Source of the DNA: Candidatus Hydrogenedentota bacterium
Lineage (GTDB): Bacteria; Hydrogenedentota; Hydrogenedentia; Hydrogenedentales; JAEUWI01
Reading direction: 5' to 3'
Assembly: GCA_019637335.1 (NCBI GenBank)
Contig: JAHBVV010000032.1
Location: 19,550-83,549, forward strand
Length of the DNA: 64,000 nt
The notes beneath the pieces were generated by a model that searched no databases, had not been told where the DNA came from, and saw only the letters and a program-made list of their open reading frames with translations. This document shows positions 54,286 to 61,072 of this stretch, in pieces (within the stretch, counting starts at the first letter, position 1; each line of letters opens with the position of its first letter). The position numbers were made by a program, and so were the translations under genes.

Positions 54286-55365
54286 CTATAGGGCATTGGC
54301 CCGCTGATGCAGATCGGCCAGGGCCTGAAGCGGGCGTTGCTGGAGGGCCAGAAGGCCACCGGCTGCCTCCCAGCGATAGACCGTTGCCGCCGTGACACCG
54401 AGTGCGGTGGCGAATTCCACCACGCTCAGGCCAAGCTTTTTGCGCAGCCGCGCGACGGATGCCGAGGAGGGGCGGATCCGGGGCACGGGTGATGCACCCG
54501 CTCCGCGTTGCTTCGCCGCATTTTCCGCGCGTGCTGGGCGGGCGGGCGTGGTCTGTCTGGCGGGCTGTCTGTTCGTTGCCTTCCGTGACGGCGTCGGTGC
54601 GTTGCTCGATTTCGTGGCACGCGCGCCAGCACCGTTCGCCGGGACCGCGAGGGGGGCGGGGTCGCCATCGTCGAGTTCGATCCCGAATATATCCGCGAGC
54701 TGCGATTCCGCTATGGCCCCGCCGCCCGCTCGGGCATTTCCGGGAAGCGCCAGATCCGCGGTAATCAGTTCCTCCGCCGCCACGTCGCGCAGCAGAAACA
54801 GCAGCTCGGGCCGCGTGTCAAAGCGGTTGCCCGCGCCGTACAGCACCGCAGCTACGTGCTTGCACATGGTGGCCCAGTCGGGACAGCTGCACTTGAGCTT
54901 AATCTCGCCGGGCTTGGGAAAGAGGCCGCCCTCCCGATCGCTCACGACCGCCATCACTTCGTTGGACAGCTTGCCCTGAAGCAACTCCAGCATGGAGCCG
55001 ATACTCCCGGCGCATTTGCCTTTGATGGTTTTCCAGGCCGACGCGGGCAGCGCCTTGATCTCCACGGTAACGGTGTAGAGCGAGGAGCCGGAAACCAGGG
55101 CCTCGATGCGGCCCGGCTGAATTTCCAGGTGGCACACGGAGCCATTGCGCGCGTAGGTCCGCCCCCGGGGCAGTCGGTTGGAATAATCGGAAAACGACTC
55201 CAGATGTTTGCACCAGCCCTTTCCCCAGAAACTGTGGGCAATCTTCTGCCCGTCAATCTCCACGGGCTTGACATCCTTGCCCTGCTTCCGCAGCGCCTCC
55301 ATCTTCTTCTTCGCCTGCGCACGGCGCGCGGCCACGGGCACATATTCGCGTTCCCAGTAGGGCAT
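54286..55365 (-). CDS. SWIM zinc-finger protein with C-terminal XRE-like HTH
   Basis: ATG 55365 follows AGGAG and lies 8 nt after the SNF2 stop. The 359-residue product has an N-terminal domain typical of SWIM proteins (FWGKGWCKHLESFSDYSNRL, RGRTYARNGSVCHLEI). The SWIM motif CSCPDWATMCKH lies near 157-172 (CxCx(n)CxH). A Pro/Ala/Arg-rich linker of about 75 residues follows, and a helix-turn-helix near 305-340 (LGLSVVEFATALGVTAATVY, RWEAAGG). SWIM proteins regularly pair with SNF2 helicases carrying DUF3670, as here. The added HTH is less usual and could direct DNA binding. Confidence 0.88.
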   Translation of the reverse strand: MPYWEREYVPVAARRAQAKKKMEALRKQGKDVKPVEIDGQKIAHSFWGKGWCKHLESFSDYSNRLPRGRTYARNGSVCHLEIQPGRIEALVSGSSLYTVTVEIKALPASAWKTIKGKCAGSIGSMLELLQGKLSNEVMAVVSDREGGLFPKPGEIKLKCSCPDWATMCKHVAAVLYGAGNRFDTRPELLFLLRDVAAEELITADLALPGNARAGGGAIAESQLADIFGIELDDGDPAPLAVPANGAGARATKSSNAPTPSRKATNRQPARQTTPARPARAENAAKQRGAGASPVPRIRPSSASVARLRKKLGLSVVEFATALGVTAATVYRWEAAGGLLALQQRPLQALADLHQRANAL

Positions 55366-55373
55366 GGATACTC

Positions 55374-58043
55374 CTAAAGCGCCGCCTGGCTCACATCGAG
55401 CCGGACCAGGCGCAGCAATTCGTCGTCGGGCAGTTCGGTCAGGTTTACCTCGCCCTCGCCCGAGAGCAATTCGGTCGCCAATTGTCGCTTTTCCTCAATC
55501 AGCGCGTCAATCCGCTCTTCGACCGTGCCTCGCGTGACGAACTTGTGCACCAGCACGTTGCGCTTCTGGCCGATACGGAAGGCGCGGTCCGTGGCCTGAT
55601 TTTCCACGGCGGGGTTCCACCAGCGGTCGAAGTGGATCACGTGGGAAGCCGCCGTAAGGTTCAGGCCCGTGCCGCCCGCCTTCAGCGACAGGATGAAAAA
55701 GGGCGGGCCGTCCTCTTCCTGAAACCGGGCGACGATCTCCTTCCGCTGCTTCACGCCCGTGCCGCCGTGCAGGACGAGGCCCGAACGCCCGAAGATGGCC
55801 CCCAGATGCTCCGACAGGGGCTCGATGATCTCGCGGAACTGGGTAAACACCAGGACCCTCTCCTGCCGTTCGGCGAGTTCCTCGCAGATCTCCGCGATGC
55901 GCAAAAACTTCCCGCTGTCCCCCGCGCCGTACTCGCCGTCCCCGGCAAGCTGGCTGGGGTGGTTGCAGATCTGCTTCAGGCGCATCAGCGTTTGCAGCAC
56001 CAGCCCGCGCCGCGCGATCCCGTCCGCCTTTTCCAGGGATTTCTTCATCGACTTCACGGCCTGCTCGTAGAGCTTAACCTGAGCCTTGGTCAGGTTGCAG
56101 TAGCGCGTGGTTTCCGTCTTGTCCGGCAGGTCCGTGATGATGGCGCGGTCTGTCTTCAGGCGCCGCAGGATGTAGGGCCCCGCCAACTGTCTCAAGGGCG
56201 CGAACTGGTTCGCCGGGCGCGCCTGGAGGCCCTTCACGAAGCCCTTGAACTCCGTTGCCGAACCGAGCAGGCCGGGGTTGAGGAAGTCGAAGAGGGACCA
56301 CAGATCGCCCAGGCGGTTTTCCACGGGCGTACCCGTGAGCGCAATGCGCGCGCGCGCGTCTAGCTGCTTGACGGCTTTCGCCTGACTCGCGGAAGGATTC
56401 TTGATGGCCTGGGCCTCGTCTAGAATGACCAAATCCCAATGCTGCGCCGTGAGCCAGGTCTGGCGCGTCAGCATGGCGTAGGTCGTAACCGCGAGATCGA
56501 CCTCGGAAAGGTATGTTTCCGGTGCCTTGGCGATCTGCTCGAGCTCTTCGCGGCCCGCCTCCGCCGGGTGGAGAAACTGGAGCGTCAAGGACGGCGCAAA
56601 GCGCTCCGCCTCCTGGCGCCAATTGCCCAGGAGCGAAGCGGGCACCACAAGCAATGAGGGTTTCCGTTTGCCCGCCCGAACGTTGCCCCCGGCCAAGAGC
56701 AGGGCGAGGATCTGGATGGTCTTGCCGAGGCCCATGTCGTCCGCCAGGCAGGCACCGAGGCCGAGCTCAGTGAGGAATCGCATCCAAGCCACGCCGTCGC
56801 GCTGGTAGGGGCGGAGGGTATCGTGCAGCGCGCCCTTTCCGCCGCCGGCGAGGCGCGACGGATCCCGCAGGCCCGCCAGCACCCCGGCCAGGGCCTCGCC
56901 CGCCGTCACGTGAACCCAGGAGCGCTCCTGATCTTCTTCCACTTCGTGGGCCAGATCCCGCGAGGCTCCCGCCAGAAGGCGCATGCCTTCCACAAAGGAA
57001 ATTTCGCCGTTTGCGGCATCCGCCTGGATCGCCTCCCAGTGGCCGATGGCCTCCTGGAGCTTTGCCCGGTCCACCTCGACCCACTGGCCCTTGATCAGCA
57101 CCAGGCCATCCTCTCCCGCCAGCAGCGCCTTGATCTCCGACGGCGACAGCGCCGCATCGACGAGCGCGACCTCGACGTTGAAGTCAAGCATGGCGTCCGT
57201 CCCGAGGGTGGATCTTCTCTGTTCGCCGATGGTCACCGCCACCCGGGGGCGGGGCCGCCGTTTCCACCAGTCGGGCATGGTCACTGAGAGGCCGCTCTCC
57301 TCCAGGGCGGGAACGGATCGCAGGAAGGTATAAGCGCGCGGGGCGGCCCAGGCCGTCGGCTGGTAGATCCCGCTGGAATCCACCAGCGCCTTTACCCAGT
57401 CACAGCGCTTGGCCGCCTCGTGGACCGGTGAAAGCAGCTTGACGAGCGCGGGCCGGTTATTCGCGGTGGCGTACTGCTCCAGGGCCTTGCGCAGGGGTAG
57501 GTGCCTGAGCTGGCCCGATGCGCCGAAACCCGCCGTGTAGGTGGCCATGAAGGCGAAGGGGCTCACGCTGTCGTTCTTGTTTTCGGCCAGGTGAAAGCAA
57601 ACCCGGCCGACCTGCCGCCACCGGGGCGCCCGCGAGTCCAGGAAGGACTCCAGGTCGCCGTCCTTCAGGATAGCCTCGCGCACCCAGGCGTCGAGGTCCT
57701 CCCAGATCGCGCACAGTACGGCTTCTGAGAGATATTCCGCGCCCTCCATCGGGGGCGCGGTCAGGATCAGTCCCGCGCAGTCGGCGGGGGACGGGGGCGA
57801 GATGCGGAAGGAATCGGCACCGGCGGGCACATGGCATAGAGCCGTCAGATAGCGCGCGGCAAAGTCCTGCCAGTAGCGGAGCGAGGCTTCTCCGCCGGAA
57901 TACGTCTTCTCCGCCGCGAGGACAAACAACGCCTCGGGCCAATGGGCACCGAACGTATCCCGAAGGACCGCCTCGCCACGCACGGCGGCGTGTTCGTCAT
58001 CCACCCAGCGCAAGTGGCCCGCCGGGGTCAATCGAATAGGCAT
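55374..58043 (-). CDS. SNF2-family helicase with DUF3670-like N-terminal region
   Basis: ATG 58043 has AGGAG at good spacing; a longer frame to 58148 would overlap the upstream gene and lacks support. The 889-residue product has an N-terminal region with the SNF2-associated pattern DFNVEVALVDAALSPSEIKA and LVLIKGQWVEVD (about 285-340). The core follows: Walker A LADDMGLGKTIQ near 430, VILDEAQAI near 535, GTPVENRLGDLWS near 570, LVFTQFREI, and QATDRAFRIGQKRNVLVHKF near 815. It is an ATP-driven duplex-DNA translocase, co-transcribed with the SWIM-HTH protein. The physiological role of such bacterial pairs is unclear. Confidence 0.92.
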   Translation of the reverse strand: MPIRLTPAGHLRWVDDEHAAVRGEAVLRDTFGAHWPEALFVLAAEKTYSGGEASLRYWQDFAARYLTALCHVPAGADSFRISPPSPADCAGLILTAPPMEGAEYLSEAVLCAIWEDLDAWVREAILKDGDLESFLDSRAPRWRQVGRVCFHLAENKNDSVSPFAFMATYTAGFGASGQLRHLPLRKALEQYATANNRPALVKLLSPVHEAAKRCDWVKALVDSSGIYQPTAWAAPRAYTFLRSVPALEESGLSVTMPDWWKRRPRPRVAVTIGEQRRSTLGTDAMLDFNVEVALVDAALSPSEIKALLAGEDGLVLIKGQWVEVDRAKLQEAIGHWEAIQADAANGEISFVEGMRLLAGASRDLAHEVEEDQERSWVHVTAGEALAGVLAGLRDPSRLAGGGKGALHDTLRPYQRDGVAWMRFLTELGLGACLADDMGLGKTIQILALLLAGGNVRAGKRKPSLLVVPASLLGNWRQEAERFAPSLTLQFLHPAEAGREELEQIAKAPETYLSEVDLAVTTYAMLTRQTWLTAQHWDLVILDEAQAIKNPSASQAKAVKQLDARARIALTGTPVENRLGDLWSLFDFLNPGLLGSATEFKGFVKGLQARPANQFAPLRQLAGPYILRRLKTDRAIITDLPDKTETTRYCNLTKAQVKLYEQAVKSMKKSLEKADGIARRGLVLQTLMRLKQICNHPSQLAGDGEYGAGDSGKFLRIAEICEELAERQERVLVFTQFREIIEPLSEHLGAIFGRSGLVLHGGTGVKQRKEIVARFQEEDGPPFFILSLKAGGTGLNLTAASHVIHFDRWWNPAVENQATDRAFRIGQKRNVLVHKFVTRGTVEERIDALIEEKRQLATELLSGEGEVNLTELPDDELLRLVRLDVSQAAL

Positions 58044-58074
58044 TCTGGCTCCTGGCGCGGCTAACCCGCGCGTT

Positions 58075-59358
58075 CTAGTCCTTGTTCTCCAGGGCCGCCT
58101 CAATTTGCCGGCGTTCTCTCTGGATCTCCACTTGCAGCTCTTCTTCACTCGGCAGGAATTGCAGGTACTTTGACGCGAAGATCTGGCGGCTCTCGCTGAG
58201 CACGGAATACCTGGCCACGGCCTCGCTCTTGTCGGAGCAGAGAATAAGCCCGATGGTCGGGTTGTCTTCCGGCATCTTGAATCGATCCTCGAAGAGACGG
58301 ACGTAACCGTCCATCTGGCCCACGTCGCGGTGGGTCAATTTGCCATTTTTCAGATCAATAAGGAGGAAGCATTTCAGGATGAAATTGTAGAAGACGAGGT
58401 CGATGTAGAAATCCTCACCATCAAAACGGATGTGGCGCTGACGTGCGACGAAGGCGAAGCCTTTTCCCAGTTCCAGCAGGAACGATTGCAGGTTGTCGAT
58501 GATGGCCTGCTCGATGTGGCTCTCGTGGAGTTCCGGCCTGTCGGGAAGGCCGAGAAACTCGAGCACGTAGGGCGATTTCAGCACGTCCACAGCACTGGGC
58601 GGTTCGCCGGTCAGCCGTTCCCGATCCGGCGCGTCCACCGCGGTCGCGCCACGATGGGCTACAATGCGCTGGTAGTAGGCGGTGTGAATCTGGCGCTCCA
58701 GTTGGGCCTTGCTCCAGCCGCATTCCACCGCCTCGCGCTCGTAGAACGCACGCGCGGCGGGGTCGTCGACCCGCATCAGGGCGCGATAGTGGGACCAGGA
58801 GAGGAGGGGGGAGAAGGCTGGTGCGAAATTGATACCCGTCGGGTACTGATTCTCTACAGGGACCAATTCTCTTCCCGACGGGGCGGGAATAGCCTTGTTC
58901 GTGCCGAATTCCAAGCCCGGCGGGCGCTGTTTTTCAATTTCTGCGAATTCGTCACCAGACGGGTGGGGTTTTCTTTCAATGCTCAATTCGTCACCCGCCG
59001 GGTGACGAATTTCCCGCTGAGCCAATTCCCTCCCCGCCGGGGAGGAAATTGCAAGTCGCTCAGAATAAACCAGATAGAACTTTCGGTAGTTCTGGAGACT
59101 CTGCTCGGAGAAACCCCGACCGTACCGCTCGGTTAGACGGGCGGAAAGACTCTCAACCACCTGCTTGCCATATTCCGCCCGGTCCTCGCCGCCTTGGATC
59201 TCTTCCACAATCTCCCGGCCGATGAGCCAGTAGGCCGTCACCATCTGGGTATTGACCGCCCGGACAAGATTCCCCCGGGCTTCTTCCAGGATCCCGACAA
59301 TCCGCTCAAAGAGGGCGTCCGGTTGTGCCAACGATCGGTCGTTTGTTGGATTGCTCAT
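58075..59358 (-). CDS. DUF1016 / YhcG-type PD-(D/E)XK nuclease with a repeat insert
   Basis: The 427-residue product has the DUF1016 N-terminal domain (QMVTAYWLIGREIVEEIQGG, YGKQVVESLSARLTERYGRG, FSEQSLQNYRKFYLVY) and the C-terminal YhcG nuclease: ESHIEQAIIDNLQSFLLELG, FAFVARQRHIRFDGEDFYID, LVFYN, FLLIDLKNGKLTHRDVGQMD. This gives the D...(D/E)-x-K set (YIDLVF, LIDLKNG). Between the domains, residues about 103-180 are 13-residue repeats of the type HPAGDELSI / HPSGDEFAE, encoded by a 39-bp palindromic array. The family is linked to defence and mobile DNA. It lies upstream of the SNF2-SWIM pair on the same strand, 31 bp apart. Confidence 0.9.
   Translation of the reverse strand: MSNPTNDRSLAQPDALFERIVGILEEARGNLVRAVNTQMVTAYWLIGREIVEEIQGGEDRAEYGKQVVESLSARLTERYGRGFSEQSLQNYRKFYLVYSERLAISSPAGRELAQREIRHPAGDELSIERKPHPSGDEFAEIEKQRPPGLEFGTNKAIPAPSGRELVPVENQYPTGINFAPAFSPLLSWSHYRALMRVDDPAARAFYEREAVECGWSKAQLERQIHTAYYQRIVAHRGATAVDAPDRERLTGEPPSAVDVLKSPYVLEFLGLPDRPELHESHIEQAIIDNLQSFLLELGKGFAFVARQRHIRFDGEDFYIDLVFYNFILKCFLLIDLKNGKLTHRDVGQMDGYVRLFEDRFKMPEDNPTIGLILCSDKSEAVARYSVLSESRQIFASKYLQFLPSEEELQVEIQRERRQIEAALENKD
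58826..59050. repeat. six palindromic repeats with 39-bp spacing inside the DUF1016 gene
   Basis: Palindromes are centred at 58839, 58878, 58920, 58959, 58998 and 59037, so spacings are 39, 42, 39, 39 and 39, all multiples of 3. The best unit is a perfect 27-bp palindrome at 58985-59011 with arms AATTCGTCACCCG and CGGGTGACGAATT. Units vary in the arms but keep AATT edges and a CCCG-N-CGGG core. They encode P-[AST]-G-x-[EN]-[LF] repeats. Confidence 0.85.
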
Positions 59359-59420
59359 CGTTCGCTCCCGGCGCCTGCGCCACGTGTTGCGGTCATTTCG
59401 ATGGCTTCCGCCGGTGTATT

Positions 59421-60296
59421 TTACCCCAAACTCTCCAGCGCCTGGAGCAGCATGGCCTTCACGGACGACTTCGACACCGGCCCCTTCTTGAAGTTCACGG
59501 TGACGGTGGCGCTGGGCAGGTCGATGCGGTAGGTCTGGTCTTTGGGGGCTTCGGTGGTCTTGGCGACAGGCCTCGGGCTGGGCGCGGGGGTCGGGGCTTT
59601 TTTGCCCTTGGCCTCGTCGATCCTGGCCCGGATCTCTCGGTTGGGCTTGCCGTCGAGGACGTCTTTGACGAGGTGTTTCTGGAGCTTCGCGTCGTCCACG
59701 CGGGAAATGCGCATGACGGCGTCGTAGGGGACCGGGGCTTCGGACGTCCGAAGTTCCTGCTGGAGCGCGGGGGGGAGGCTGAGGATCCGGAGCATGTCGC
59801 TGACCCAGGCCTCGCGTTTGCCGATCATTTTGGCGAGGTCGCGCTGGGTCTTTACGGCGGGATCTTCATCGAGGATGGCCTGGAGGGCTTCGGCGAGCTC
59901 CACGGGCGGAACGTCTTCCCGCTGGACGTTGCTGACGATACTGCGCCGCCGCCGGGCCTGGCTCTCCTCGGGATCGGTGATCACCACGCGGAGCTGCTTG
60001 AGGCCGGCTTCGCGGGCGGCGCGCAGGCGCCGGTGCCCGGTGACGACCATGTATTTTCCGCCGTCGTGGGCGGTGACGGTCAAGGGCTCGATGACGCCCA
60101 GGGCCCGGACCGTGTCAACCAGCCCCTCCATGTTGCGGAAGGTCTTGCGCTCGTTTTTCGGGTCTTCGATAAGCAGGTCAATGTCCAGCAGCTGGGCGCC
60201 GCGTTTGGGGATCGCGGGGATCGCGCCCTTGCCCTTTTCCCGGACCAGTTGAAGCCGCGAGGGCCGGTTTTCGGCGGTGGATTCTGCGTGGCTCAT
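59421..60296 (-). CDS. parB: ParB-family partition protein
   Basis: ATG 60296 forms an ATGA overlap with the parA stop; a longer frame to 60443 would lie inside parA. The 291-residue product has the ParB/Spo0J N-terminal domain (LLIEDPKNERKTF, ALGVIEPLTVTAHDGG, VVTGHRRLRAAREAGL box II near 80-95, and RRRRSIVSNVQREDV). The KorB-like HTH follows (TQRDLAKMIGKREAWVSDML, near 150-175), then a Pro-rich linker and a C-terminal dimer-type domain. It should bind a centromere-like site and stimulate ParA. The 20-bp palindrome at 59736 lies within its coding sequence. Two fragments of related parB genes lie at 51.7 and 54.1 kb. Confidence 0.93.
   Translation of the reverse strand: MSHAESTAENRPSRLQLVREKGKGAIPAIPKRGAQLLDIDLLIEDPKNERKTFRNMEGLVDTVRALGVIEPLTVTAHDGGKYMVVTGHRRLRAAREAGLKQLRVVITDPEESQARRRRSIVSNVQREDVPPVELAEALQAILDEDPAVKTQRDLAKMIGKREAWVSDMLRILSLPPALQQELRTSEAPVPYDAVMRISRVDDAKLQKHLVKDVLDGKPNREIRARIDEAKGKKAPTPAPSPRPVAKTTEAPKDQTYRIDLPSATVTVNFKKGPVSKSSVKAMLLQALESLG
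59736..59755. promoter_or_regulatory. 20-bp palindrome inside parB, candidate parS-like site (copy 7)
   Basis: GGCTTCGGACGTCCGAAGTT: differs from the consensus only at the first two bases. It codes for LRTSEA of ParB. A centromere site inside parB is known in Bacillus subtilis spo0J. Confidence 0.65.
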
Positions 60297-61072
60297 GCGT
60301 TGGCTACCTTCTTGCGTTTCTTGACGTTGAACAGCCCCAGCACCTCGTCGCGCAGGGCCTTGATATCCACAGCCCCCTTGGAGCGCGGCCGGTATTCGAG
60401 AATCGACCCGCCGTGCTCGTCCACCTGGGCGAGCCATCCGCAATTGCGGATTTCGGCCTGGGCAATGGGGATGTGCTCCTCGTGCATCCGCTCGATGACC
60501 CGCTTGCGCAGGCCGGGCCGGTGCAGATTGTTGAGCACGTGCAGGAGGTGGAAGTCCGCGCTTGGCCGGATCTGGAGCAGCAGGCTGTAAAAGTTCGCGT
60601 AGGACTTCACGGCCTTGGTGCTCTCAAAGGGCACAATGAAGAGGTCCGCCGGATAGATCGTGTTTTCCATGATCGGCGAGATCTGGTTCGGGGCATCGAC
60701 GATCAGGAAGTCGTATGCATCCTCGGGCAGTTGCGCCAGCACGCCGGCGTAACCTTCGAAGTAGCCTTCCTGGTGAACGATGTCCCGGCCGTATTCCTCC
60801 AGCGCGAAGGCGCTCGCGACAAAGGACAGGTTCTTGTGCCGCGTGGTGTGGATGACCTCCGCCAGCGGCGCATGCCCCAGCAGCGCCGCAACGATGGTGT
60901 CCTCCCAGGAGAGGCCGTCGCTGGCGTGGAGCCATTCGGAGACCTGGGCCTGCGGGTCCATGTCGGATAGGAGCACCCGCGCGCCGTCCTGGGCGAGGGC
61001 CGCGGCGAGGTTCATGGCGATGGTCGATTTCCCACACCCGCCCTTCGCATTAATGACCGTAATGATTCTCAT
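60293..61072 (-). CDS. parA: ParA-family partition ATPase
   Basis: The 259-residue product has the deviant Walker A KGGCGKST at residues 10-17, LLSDMDPQAQVSEWL (motif A', near 35-49), YDFLIVDAPNQISPIMENTI (Walker B, about 119-138) and VPFESTKAVKSYANF. It lacks an N-terminal HTH, so it is the short type Ib-like ParA in size. The start overlaps the rep stop and the stop overlaps the parB start, both as ATGA, so rep, parA and parB are translationally coupled. ParA drives segregation of the replicon over the nucleoid. Confidence 0.95.
   Translation of the reverse strand: MRIITVINAKGGCGKSTIAMNLAAALAQDGARVLLSDMDPQAQVSEWLHASDGLSWEDTIVAALLGHAPLAEVIHTTRHKNLSFVASAFALEEYGRDIVHQEGYFEGYAGVLAQLPEDAYDFLIVDAPNQISPIMENTIYPADLFIVPFESTKAVKSYANFYSLLLQIRPSADFHLLHVLNNLHRPGLRKRVIERMHEEHIPIAQAEIRNCGWLAQVDEHGGSILEYRPRSKGAVDIKALRDEVLGLFNVKKRKKVANA

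Noticed and set aside
58826..59050. CRISPR array
   Set aside because: Regular 39-bp spacing with palindromes looks CRISPR-like, but the arms vary, the spacers are only about 12 bp, and the frame of a nuclease gene runs through it.
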